From Bacteroidetes bacterium QH_10_64_37 (lineage in GTDB: Bacteria; Bacteroidota; Rhodothermia; Rhodothermales; Salinibacteraceae): DNA of 27,811 bases. The DNA is taken from NCBI GenBank assembly GCA_003023105.1, contig PXSZ01000028.1, forward strand, positions 1 through 27,811, in the 5' to 3' direction. The notes beneath the pieces were generated by a model that made no database searches, was not told the DNA's origin, and worked only from the letters and a program-made list of their open reading frames with translations. Shown here one piece after another: positions 8,387 through 16,146 of this stretch; position 1 is the stretch's first letter; each line of letters opens with the position of its first letter. A program made the position numbers and the translations under genes.

Positions 8387-10366
8387 TCAGGAGAAGACGT
8401 GCTTTCGGATGGCCATTTCGAGCTCGCCCCGCTTGAACGGCTTCGAGAGGATGTCGTCGACCTCGTCGATGGCCGATTCGGTCTCGGTGTAGCCCGTGAG
8501 TAGGATGACGGGCAGGTCGGGGTTCGCCTCCTTGAGGTCCCGAGTCAGCTCCGCCCCTGTCATCTCGGGCATGCCAAAGTCGGTGAACACGATGTCGTAG
8601 TCGTTGTCGGAAAACATCGAGAGAGCTTCGGCTCCCGTCGACGCCCGGTCCACCGTGTGTCCACTGAGCGTCAGGAGTCGAGTCACGGTTGATCGAACCA
8701 TCTCGTCATCGTCAACCGCGAGGACCGAGGCGCCCTCCGACTCGACAGGTTCGGGGGAGGGCAATTCTTCGATGGGAGCCGGCTCCGCGTCGGCAGGCGG
8801 GAACGTAAGCGTAAACCGCGTTCCCTCCCCGGGCTCCGACCGCACGTCGATGGCGCCCTGGTGCTCCTGGATAATGCCGTAGCTGGCCGCCAGGCCCATT
8901 CCGGTCCCTTCATCTCCTTTCGTGGTAAAGAGCGGCTCAAAGATGTTCCGCTTCACCTCGTTGCTCATCCCGATGCCCGTATCGCTTACGTTGACGCAGA
9001 CCTGACCCTTGTCGTTCGTCCCCGTCTCGAACCGGAGCGTGCCGCCCTCCGGCATGGCCTGAACGGCGTTGAGGATGAGGTTGACGAACACCTCTCGAAG
9101 TTCGGAGGCGGCCCCCAGGATGTTTGGGATGTCCTCAAAGGAGGTTTTGACCGTGATCTCGATGCCCTGGAGCCGAGGCTCATTGTACCAGTACGGCTCC
9201 GTGAGCGTGATGCAATCTTCGATGAGGTCCGTCAGGTCGAGGGGCTCGAAGTGCTGCTGCGTGTCGCGGCGGATGTACTGCTGGAGCTTCTCGATGAGGG
9301 CCGCGCCGTCCTCTGCGGTCGTTTCGATGGTTTCGATGGAGGGGCGAATGGAATCGGCCAGGGACGCCCGATCGACCTGATTTTTGAGAAGTTCGATGTG
9401 GCCGAGAAGGCCGCTCAGCAGGTTGTTCAGGTCGTGGGCCACCCCCATCGTCATCTGTCCAAGGGTCTCCATTCGGTGCCGCTGGGTCTGGCTGAGCATC
9501 CAGGACGGCGGCTCGGCCAGCGCCTCTCCGCTCACCGTGAGGGCCCGACAGCTCTCCCCTGCCTCCTGAGCCGCTTCGTCGCGCACGGGAATAAAATTAA
9601 GCAGGACCGGAAACGGCTCCTCTCGGTGGTTCGTTTGGGCCGACACGAGCCGGTTCGTGACGAGGGAGCCGTTCAGGGCCTCCAAAACTGCGGATTCCGC
9701 CATGTCCCGGTCCTCCTCGGGGAGGTGGGCCCACGGCCGATCCGGTGGGCCGAGCAGAGAGGTCCACGGGTCGTTGCAGTCTACTGCGTCCCCCGAGCGA
9801 GAAAAGGTCGCCGTGAGAAGCTGGGGTTCGACGGTGGGGATGGAAGAGGAACCGGAATTGCCGAAGGAATCGTGCCCGTTCTCCGGAGCGAGACTGGGGT
9901 CCGGTCCGAGACTGCTTTCCGGCGCCGTCGAATTCGGGGAGGTCGTTTCTTCCGTGCTGGGCCGATCCATCTCTTGACCGGGGGACCGGCCAGCGGACTC
10001 GAGGTGTTCGGCCAGCGCCTCTTGAAGGCGCTCGGCGTTCTGGGGGGAGACGATGATGCGGCTCTCCAGTCGGGCGTCCGTCACGCTCGGAACGACGCGG
10101 ATGAAGTCCAGGAAGAACTCCTCGGGCGACCGCTGAACCCTCACGGAATTCGCGTAGGCCGCGTCGACCCCGTCGTCGATCTCCACGCGGATCTCCTCCG
10201 CAGCGCCTGAGAGCCCTTCGAAGTCAGGCATGCGGATTCGGCCGTTGCGGACGGAGGGATCGGGCAGTTCGCCCGGGGGATCCTCCTCGCAAGTGTCGTC
10301 AATCTCGTCGGGCGCTTGAGAGGGCGCTTCAGGGTCGGGTATTGACACGGAGGTGGGGGCGATCAA
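8387..10366 (-). CDS. Hybrid histidine kinase with N-terminal DUF3467 domain
   Basis: Encodes up to 659 residues with no membrane segment, so it is cytoplasmic. Domains in order: acidic leader (1-50); DUF3467 (about 56-125, with YANSVRVQRSPEEFFLDFIR and ARLESRIIVSPQNAERL); low-complexity linker (126-178); PAS-like segment (about 180-285); dimerisation and phosphoacceptor region with H311 in GVAHDLNNLL; and ATPase domain with N433, DTGIGM (462-467) and GTGMG (487-491). The receiver (about 547-659) has D552/D553, phosphoacceptor D596 in FTDFGMP, T624 and K642. DUF3467 is normally a separate protein of about 100 residues with no known function. The start is uncertain: TTG at 10366, GTG at 10348, or ATG at 10231, which would begin right at DUF3467. 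It follows the cystathionine beta-synthase gene by 72 bases on the same strand. No output partner is nearby. Confidence 0.93.
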   Translation of the reverse strand: MIAPTSVSIPDPEAPSQAPDEIDDTCEEDPPGELPDPSVRNGRIRMPDFEGLSGAAEEIRVEIDDGVDAAYANSVRVQRSPEEFFLDFIRVVPSVTDARLESRIIVSPQNAERLQEALAEHLESAGRSPGQEMDRPSTEETTSPNSTAPESSLGPDPSLAPENGHDSFGNSGSSSIPTVEPQLLTATFSRSGDAVDCNDPWTSLLGPPDRPWAHLPEEDRDMAESAVLEALNGSLVTNRLVSAQTNHREEPFPVLLNFIPVRDEAAQEAGESCRALTVSGEALAEPPSWMLSQTQRHRMETLGQMTMGVAHDLNNLLSGLLGHIELLKNQVDRASLADSIRPSIETIETTAEDGAALIEKLQQYIRRDTQQHFEPLDLTDLIEDCITLTEPYWYNEPRLQGIEITVKTSFEDIPNILGAASELREVFVNLILNAVQAMPEGGTLRFETGTNDKGQVCVNVSDTGIGMSNEVKRNIFEPLFTTKGDEGTGMGLAASYGIIQEHQGAIDVRSEPGEGTRFTLTFPPADAEPAPIEELPSPEPVESEGASVLAVDDDEMVRSTVTRLLTLSGHTVDRASTGAEALSMFSDNDYDIVFTDFGMPEMTGAELTRDLKEANPDLPVILLTGYTETESAIDEVDDILSKPFKRGELEMAIRKHVFS

Positions 10367-10384
10367 CGGTGGAAAAGGTGGGGA

Positions 10385-10448
10385 GAGACGGCCTCTTGGG
10401 AGACGGTCTCTTGGGGAGTTCGTCTACGATGAATTCGTCTACGACGTG
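10385..10448. repeat. Two adjacent 15-base tandem duplications
   Basis: GAGACGGCCTCTTGG (10385-10399) is followed at once by GAGACGGTCTCTTGG (10400-10414). Then TTCGTCTACGATGAA (10419-10433) is followed by TTCGTCTACGACGTG (10434-10448). The last copy overlaps the stop codon end of the cystathionine beta-synthase gene. Probably replication slippage in the spacer between two co-directional genes. Confidence 0.8.
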
Positions 10449-11860
10449 TTGTTGCTGTTTCCCTGTCCGACGTTGACGAGTGTGCTGATTAAGTCGCTCT
10501 TGGTGATGACTGAATACCCCCGACTGCTGTCGGGGCCGTGGTCGACGAGCACGGCGCCCGCATCCTGTTCGAGGTAGGCGGACAGGTGCTCGAGATGGAG
10601 GGAAGCCGGCACGACCGGGAAGGGCGCGCCCATGATTTTGCGAACCGGGGCCTTCCGCGACTCGGGGTTTTCGATGAGATGGTTCAGGATTCGGGTTTCG
10701 GTCACGCTGCCCACCACCTCGTGCTCCGCGTCGATGACGGGCATTTGCGATATGTCTTCGCCGGTCATTCGCTCGATCACGTCGCCGAGCTCGTCGTCCG
10801 GGGCTGCGGCGATCACGGTGGTCTGCTTCTGCTGGAGGCTCAGCACCTCGTCGGCCGTGACGTTCGGTTTCTTTTCAAGAAACCCGTGGTTCCGCATCCA
10901 GTCGTCGTTGTAGGTCTTTGAGAGGTAGCGGAAGCCCGAATCCGGAAACAGAACAACGACCACGTCGTCCGGTGAGAGGTCGTCGCGGTGGTCCTCCATC
11001 CATTGCAGTGCACCGGCAAGGGCCATGCCACAGGACTGCCCGATGAAGAGCCCCTCTTCGCGGGCAATCCGGCGCGTCATTTGCATGGATGCCTTGTCCT
11101 CCACCTGCACGAAGTCGTCCACAACGTCGAAGTCCATGTTTTCGGGAATGATGTCTTCCCCCACGCCCTCCGTAAAGTAGGGATAGATTTCGTCCTCGTC
11201 GAAGACCCCTTCGTGGAAGTATTTGTGAAAGACCGAGCCGCAGGGGTCGACCCCAATGATCTCGATGTCCTCGTTTTGCTCCTTCAGGTAGCGCGCCGTG
11301 CCGCTGATGGTGCCGCCCGTCCCCGCTCCGGCCACGAAATGGGTGAGTTGCTCCTCCGTCTGCGCCCACAGCTCCGGTCCCGTGGTCTCGTAGTGGATCT
11401 GCGTGTTGGAGGGGTTGTCGTACTGGTTCAGGTAAATCGAATTTGGAATCTCCTCGGAGAGGCGGCGGGCCACGGAGTAGTAGCTCCGGGGATCGTCGGG
11501 CTCCACGTTGGTGGGGCACACGAGCACCTCGGCCCCCAGGCCCCGGAGCACGTCCACCTTTTCCTGGCTCTGCTTGTCCGTGGTGGTAAAGATGCACCGG
11601 TATCCCTTGGCGATGGCGGCGATGGCGAGGCCGGCGCCCGTGTTGCCGCTGGTGCCTTCGATGATGGTGCCTCCGGGCTCGATGAGGTCCCTCTCCTCGG
11701 CGTCCTCAATCATGCTGACCCCGATCCGGTCCTTCACCGACCCCCCGGGATTGAAAAATTCCACCTTGCCGAGGACGGTACAGGGAAGATCGCTGCCGAT
11801 ATTGTTGAGCTGGACCAGGGGAGTGTCTCCAACGGTCCCGAGAATGCTGTCGTGCCACAT
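10439..11860 (-). CDS. cbs: Cystathionine beta-synthase with tandem CBS domains
   Basis: Encodes 473 residues. It is a PLP enzyme predicted to condense serine (or an activated serine) with homocysteine to cystathionine. The catalytic core (1-330) has the PLP lysine K43 in NPGGSVKDR, GTSGNTG (69-75) and the phosphate-binding loop GAGTGGT (178-184). GEDIIPENM and the FPDSGFRYLSK block (305-315) favour cystathionine beta-synthase over plain cysteine synthase. Two CBS domains follow (about 340-400 and 405-465); these often bind adenosyl ligands. There is no heme-binding N-terminal extension. The ATG at 11860 gives a standard N terminus. The gene is first in a two-gene unit with the DUF3467 kinase. 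An O-acetylserine-dependent cysteine synthase activity cannot be excluded. Confidence 0.93.
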   Translation of the reverse strand: MWHDSILGTVGDTPLVQLNNIGSDLPCTVLGKVEFFNPGGSVKDRIGVSMIEDAEERDLIEPGGTIIEGTSGNTGAGLAIAAIAKGYRCIFTTTDKQSQEKVDVLRGLGAEVLVCPTNVEPDDPRSYYSVARRLSEEIPNSIYLNQYDNPSNTQIHYETTGPELWAQTEEQLTHFVAGAGTGGTISGTARYLKEQNEDIEIIGVDPCGSVFHKYFHEGVFDEDEIYPYFTEGVGEDIIPENMDFDVVDDFVQVEDKASMQMTRRIAREEGLFIGQSCGMALAGALQWMEDHRDDLSPDDVVVVLFPDSGFRYLSKTYNDDWMRNHGFLEKKPNVTADEVLSLQQKQTTVIAAAPDDELGDVIERMTGEDISQMPVIDAEHEVVGSVTETRILNHLIENPESRKAPVRKIMGAPFPVVPASLHLEHLSAYLEQDAGAVLVDHGPDSSRGYSVITKSDLISTLVNVGQGNSNNTS

Positions 11861-12367
11861 GGGATGGGGGCGGTCAGACGAAAGTGCTCGTGGGACGGCC
11901 GAGGCCGTTGGACAGTGGGCCGTTGGAGCGGCTGCAGGAGGCAGCACCCGTTTCCCCGACTGTGTATCGCTCTTCTGTAGCATCTTGCAGACCAAACTCC
12001 CTACGAAAATTGCCACGCCCAATGGCGGAGAGACGACGCGCGCGTCGTCCCTTCATCGGGGGGGCATAATCGAGGAATGAGTCGAAACGGTCGAGGACCT
12101 GGAAGATGCACATCGATGTACAGCAGATGGTATAACACTGTGAGGAAGAAAGAGTTTTCTCGTCTCCAAATCGCCTCTCACCATGAGATAACTCAAGTTG
12201 TGCCCTGTCGAATGGACGCGGGGAGGGAGAGAGGTCGTTCTTTCGTTGCGTCGCCCGTTCTCTGCGTCCCCGCGTCGGCCGAACGGAATCCCCAACGCAA
12301 AAGGTCACCACTTGGGTTAAATGGTATAACACAAGAGGGCTTCTGTGCAACCGCAGGGCTCGAACCA
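11861..12367. other. 507-base intergenic region with dyads and a direct repeat
   Basis: This is the upstream region of the cystathionine beta-synthase gene and the downstream region of lptG, both on the minus strand. I see no gene in it. It holds a perfect 18-base palindrome (12032-12049), a near-palindrome centred on ATCGAT (12107-12122), and two direct copies of ATGGTATAACAC (12127-12138 and 12321-12332). No clear TAnnTTTG promoter was found on the minus strand. Confidence 0.7.
12032..12049. promoter_or_regulatory. Perfect 18-base palindrome upstream of cbs
   Basis: GACGACGCG is followed directly by its exact reverse complement CGCGTCGTC. It is 172 bases upstream of the cystathionine beta-synthase ATG. 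A dimeric regulator site is plausible, but GC-rich palindromes also arise by chance in this genome. Confidence 0.35.
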
Positions 12368-13453
12368 CTATTTCCGTGCCCACCAGAGCACCACCAGTGC
12401 GACGACGGCAAAAGTGAGGTGCGGCAGCCAGGCGGTCAGCACCGGGCTGAGGGTGCCGGCGTAGCCGAGCGGCTCCGCCAGTTTTTGGGTGGACAGGTAG
12501 ATAAACGCAATGCCAAGCCCGATGGCGAACCGCACCGCCTGTCCCCCCCGGCGCCGGACGGAGGCGATGGGGACCCCGATGAGAATCAGGATGAGATTGG
12601 CGAAAGGGTAGGCAAACTTGTTGTAATAGGCCACCAGGGGGCGTTTTAGCTCGCCGACGCCGGACCGGCGGAGGGTCGCGAGATAATCGGACGCAACCGG
12701 AATGGTCATGGCCGCCACGTCGTTTTTCGACCGGGCCAGGTCGCGGGGGTAGATCTGAAGGGTCGTATCGAGCGAGGCGGAAGTCTTTTTGTACTGCTTC
12801 TCGCCCGCCGTAAACGTGCGGCGCGTCACGTCCTCCAGGTGCCAGGTGTCGAGCGAGTCGACCCACTGCATCCGCTCGGCGTCCACGCGGTGCACCAGGC
12901 GGGAGGAGCCCTCGAATTTCTGAAGGGAGGCGTTGTGCGCCTGTTTTTGGTCCACGTCGTAATAGCCCACGGAGAGAATGCTATTCGGGCCGCTTCGGCG
13001 GTGAATCTCGCTGGTCTCGACGGTCCGCTGTCCTGGGTTCAGGTACTCGTTCTCGTAGCGGACCACCACCTCGTTCGTGCGGGGCACCACCCATCCGTTG
13101 AACCCGAACATGAAGGCGGTGACCAGCAGCCCAACTCCCACGTAGGGGCGCATAAGCTGGTACAGCGAGACGCCCGACGTTTGCAGGGCCGTGAGCTGCA
13201 GCTCCTGAGCGAGGGTGCCCGTCATGTAAATGCAGGAGAGGAACAGGGCGAGGGGGGAGGTGAGACGGATGATCTCCGGGATGTAGTTGGGATAGAACGT
13301 CGTAAAGACCTCCCGGATGGTGGCCCCGCCGTCGAGAAAGTCGTCGCTGTACTCGACCCAGTGCAGTACGATGAAAAAGACGATGAGCGCCCCCACGAAG
13401 AGCACAAAGCCCTTCAGTAGCCGCTTCGTGATGTGCCACTCGAAGGTCGTCAT
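12368..13453 (-). CDS. lptG: LPS export permease, LptG/LptF (YjgP/YjgQ) family
   Basis: Encodes 361 residues. LptF/G form the inner-membrane part of the LptB2FG ABC transporter that extracts lipopolysaccharide and passes it to LptC/A. Topology fits the family: N-terminal spans near 13-31, 55-80 and 100-122, a periplasmic beta-jellyroll region (about 125-265), then three C-terminal spans (FANLILILIGVPIAS, FAIGLGIAFIYL, and a last one ending WWARK). SPLALFLSCIYMTGTLAQELQ, split here across a span, matches the coupling-helix region. The ATG at 13453 starts directly before the first span. The gene diverges from sucC, 149 bases away. LptF and LptG are hard to tell apart by eye; the symbol is provisional. 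An lptD gene lies about 3 kb away. Confidence 0.88.
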   Translation of the reverse strand: MTTFEWHITKRLLKGFVLFVGALIVFFIVLHWVEYSDDFLDGGATIREVFTTFYPNYIPEIIRLTSPLALFLSCIYMTGTLAQELQLTALQTSGVSLYQLMRPYVGVGLLVTAFMFGFNGWVVPRTNEVVVRYENEYLNPGQRTVETSEIHRRSGPNSILSVGYYDVDQKQAHNASLQKFEGSSRLVHRVDAERMQWVDSLDTWHLEDVTRRTFTAGEKQYKKTSASLDTTLQIYPRDLARSKNDVAAMTIPVASDYLATLRRSGVGELKRPLVAYYNKFAYPFANLILILIGVPIASVRRRGGQAVRFAIGLGIAFIYLSTQKLAEPLGYAGTLSPVLTAWLPHLTFAVVALVVLWWARK

Positions 13454-13602
13454 GGCGGAGATCGGGGCTTGGTGGTAGTCAGACGGCCGAGACGCGGGCG
13501 CTTGCGAACACCCCACAAAGATGGGGAGCGCTCCCTGGACCTTTTCGTCCGCAACCATTTACTTGCCGAGCGAATCGACGTTCGTCAAATCCGCCCCGCT
13601 CC

Positions 13603-14784
13603 ATGAAGCTCCACGAATATCAGGCAAAAGGCCTCTTTCGCGACTACGGCGTTCCGGTTCCCCGAGGGATTGTGGCCGAGACAGTCGACGAGGCAGTCGA
13701 CGCGGCTCAGCAGCTGAAGGGCGAAGAAGGGGCCACACTGTTTGTCGTGAAGGCGCAAATCCACGCCGGAGGGCGCGGCAAGGGCGGGGGCGTGAAGCTC
13801 GCTCACAGCATCGATGAGGTCCGCGAGCACGCCGATGCCATTCTGGGCATGAACCTGGTGACCCACCAGACCGGGGAGGAGGGGCAAAAGGTGCGCACGC
13901 TCCTCGTGACTAAGGGGGTCGACATCGACCGGGAATTCTACCTGGGCGTGACCCTCGATCGAGAGAAGAGCATGAACGCCATCATGGTGTCGACCGAGGG
14001 GGGCGTCGACATCGAAACGGTGGCCGAGGAGTCGCCCGACAAGATTCAGAAGGTGTGGGTAGATCCGTCCCTCGGCCTTCAGCCGTTCCAGACCCGCCGG
14101 CTCGCCTTTGCGATGGGGCTGGAGGGCGACGCCTTCAAACAGGCCACCTCACTGGTCCAGGGGCTCTACAAAGCGTTCGAGGAGACCGACAGCACGCTCG
14201 CCGAAATCAATCCGCTCGTGCAGACGCCGGACAATGAGCTGGCGGCCGTCGACGCGAAGATCAACCTCGACGACAACGCGCTCTTCCGCCACCCGGACCT
14301 GGAAGAGATGCGCGACCTGCACGAGGAGGACCCCACAGAGGTGGAGGCTGGGGAGCACGGCCTCAGCTACATCAAGCTCGACGGGAATGTGGGGTGCATG
14401 GTCAACGGCGCCGGCCTCGCAATGGCGACGATGGACGTTATTAAGCTGGCCGGGGGCGAGCCCGCCAACTTTCTCGACGTGGGCGGATCGGCGAGCGCAG
14501 AGACGGTGGAGGCGGGCTTCCGCATCATCCTGAAGGACCCGAACGTCGAAACCATCCTCGTCAACATCTTCGGGGGCATCGTCCGCTGCGACCGCGTGGC
14601 CCGGGGCGTCATCGAGGCCGCCAAGAACATCGACCTCGACGTGCCGCTGATCGTCCGCCTGCAGGGCACCAACGCGGAGGAAGGAAAGCGCCTTCTCGAT
14701 GAGAGTGACCTCTCGCTCCGCTCCGCCGTCCTCCTCAAAGAGGCCGCCGATGAGGTCACCGAGGCATTGCAGGGGGATGCGTAG
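13603..14784 (+). CDS. sucC: Succinyl-CoA ligase (ADP/GDP-forming), beta subunit
   Basis: Encodes 393 residues, the usual length. This TCA-cycle enzyme interconverts succinyl-CoA and succinate with nucleoside triphosphate formation. The N-terminal ATP-grasp domain starts with MKLHEYQAKGLF and has the nucleotide-binding loop HAGGRGKGGGVK (54-65). The C-terminal CoA-ligase domain begins near DGNVGCMVNGAGLAM (260-274), with FLDVGGSA and NIFGGIVRCD conserved. The ATG at 13603 is the family start. No sucD follows; the next gene is convergent, so the alpha subunit must be encoded elsewhere. Confidence 0.97.
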   Translation: MKLHEYQAKGLFRDYGVPVPRGIVAETVDEAVDAAQQLKGEEGATLFVVKAQIHAGGRGKGGGVKLAHSIDEVREHADAILGMNLVTHQTGEEGQKVRTLLVTKGVDIDREFYLGVTLDREKSMNAIMVSTEGGVDIETVAEESPDKIQKVWVDPSLGLQPFQTRRLAFAMGLEGDAFKQATSLVQGLYKAFEETDSTLAEINPLVQTPDNELAAVDAKINLDDNALFRHPDLEEMRDLHEEDPTEVEAGEHGLSYIKLDGNVGCMVNGAGLAMATMDVIKLAGGEPANFLDVGGSASAETVEAGFRIILKDPNVETILVNIFGGIVRCDRVARGVIEAAKNIDLDVPLIVRLQGTNAEEGKRLLDESDLSLRSAVLLKEAADEVTEALQGDA

Positions 14785-15856
14785 TTGATTGCGTGGATCT
14801 CTTCCGGATACGGTGGGGGGCATACCCGAACTGAAACGAGTGGCCGTTCGTCTGGATGGACGTGATGTCGTAGAGCTTGATGTTTCGCTCCTGAGCGGAG
14901 GTGACCCCGAATCCGTAAAACTCATTCTCGTGCCCCGGCGACGTTCCGGCCTCGCGTCGCTCCTCGATGAAGCGGCGATGTCGTTCGAGGCGCTCGGCGT
15001 TGCGCTTTGAGGAGAGGGACCGAGCCTGTTCGAGCCGGTCCTCAAATACGGGGTAGAACGCCTCCGCAATCTCGTATCCGATGGAGTTTCGCCGGGTCAT
15101 GGCGGCGGCCAGGGAGGTCGTGCCGGTTCCCCAAAAGGGATCGAGCACTGTGTCGCCGTAGACGGAGTACATCTCAATCAAGCGCAGGGGAAGCTCAAGC
15201 GGAAACGCCCCTGATCGTTTGCGTAACTCCTGATGCTCCAGATCGACGTCCTGACGGACGCCCTTCAGGTCCGTCCATACGTCCGAAAACCACTGATTGC
15301 GTTCTTCCCAGAAGTAAGCACTTTCACGTCGGGCATCGGTCTCGCCTCCGCTCGTCGTGCGGGTGCCGCCTTTTCTAAAGATCAGGATGTGCTCGTGCTC
15401 CAACGTGACGTACGCATTCAACCCGAGCATTCCGGATCCCATGAATTTGGCGGCGGAGTTTGTGGGCTTCCGCCACAGAATGCCCGGAAGCTGCGAGAGT
15501 CCGAGATCCAAAAGATCCTGCGTGATGCGAACGTGGTTCGGAAAGAGCTGAAAGTCGCCGCCGATCTTTCGCGTCGCATCCCCGACGTTGATGCATGCAA
15601 TGCCCCCCGGCTGTAGGACGCGAGCACACTCTTTCCAGACGTGCCCCAGCTGGTGGTGCATCCGGTCGAATGCCTCCTGGCCGTCGTCCACGTCGAGAGC
15701 GTCGCCGATCCCAGGATCCTGACTGCGGAATTGCTCGTCCCACATCTCAATCATCGGGTAGGGGGGCGAGGTCACAATGAGTTGCACAGAAGCGTCGTCA
15801 ACTGCAGCCATCGTTGACGCGTTTTCGAAATGGATGTGCGTGCTCGTCTCGGTCAT
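14756..15856 (-). CDS. Orphan DNA methyltransferase, beta class (N4-cytosine or N6-adenine)
   Basis: Encodes 366 residues. It transfers a methyl group from SAM to an exocyclic amino group of DNA. The catalytic motif IV TSPPYP (29-34) comes first and the SAM-binding motif I DPFWGTGTT (239-247) comes late, which is the beta-class order. SPPY occurs in both N4-cytosine and N6-adenine enzymes, so the modified base is unsure. The target-recognition region probably lies between about 95 and 210. The ATG at 15856 is chosen over an upstream GTG-type frame of unlikely sequence. No restriction endonuclease gene is adjacent. The last 29 bases overlap the 3' end of convergent sucC, so the tail (about 335-366) may be a recent extension. 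Confidence 0.92.
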   Translation of the reverse strand: MTETSTHIHFENASTMAAVDDASVQLIVTSPPYPMIEMWDEQFRSQDPGIGDALDVDDGQEAFDRMHHQLGHVWKECARVLQPGGIACINVGDATRKIGGDFQLFPNHVRITQDLLDLGLSQLPGILWRKPTNSAAKFMGSGMLGLNAYVTLEHEHILIFRKGGTRTTSGGETDARRESAYFWEERNQWFSDVWTDLKGVRQDVDLEHQELRKRSGAFPLELPLRLIEMYSVYGDTVLDPFWGTGTTSLAAAMTRRNSIGYEIAEAFYPVFEDRLEQARSLSSKRNAERLERHRRFIEERREAGTSPGHENEFYGFGVTSAQERNIKLYDITSIQTNGHSFQFGYAPHRIRKRSTQSTTHPPAMPR

Positions 15857-16146
15857 TATTTCGAATGTTTGATATGAAATATTGAGAACCTGTTTGGCGA
15901 GACGTTCTACGGCCTGCGACTTCGTGGATCTCGTGCCATGGAGCTTCTGCACTCGCCTGGCACCGAACACGTTCGAGTGCAAGGCTCATTTGGGCACTCC
16001 ACGGCCCTTCGCCCACGGTGTCTCGGTTTGTTGGGTGTGGGTTGTGAGTACGTCTTCTCCCTCCCACGCCCCCACGCTCCCTTTCCCACACGTCCACACT
16101 CGGCGACGGAGTCTTCAGGACCTGTTGCGCAGCTCGATAGATGGTA
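15857..16146. other. 290-base gap between the methyltransferase start and the lptD stop
   Basis: No gene is supported here. The part next to the methyltransferase ATG is AT-rich (15857-15895) and should hold its promoter, but no clean consensus is visible. A small hairpin, GAGTGC (15975-15980) with GCACTC (15994-15999), is the only other structure. No T-tract terminator for lptD was seen. Confidence 0.5.

Noticed and set aside
8861..10210. 449-codon open frame antisense to the hybrid kinase
   Set aside because: The opposite strand encodes clear kinase and receiver motifs; no motif is seen in this frame.
12345..12366. GGTTCGAGCCC on the minus strand resembling a tRNA T-arm
   Set aside because: The five flanking bases on each side do not pair and no acceptor or anticodon stem is present.
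14756..16146. Complete restriction-modification system
   Set aside because: Only the methyltransferase is present; both neighbours are core genes.
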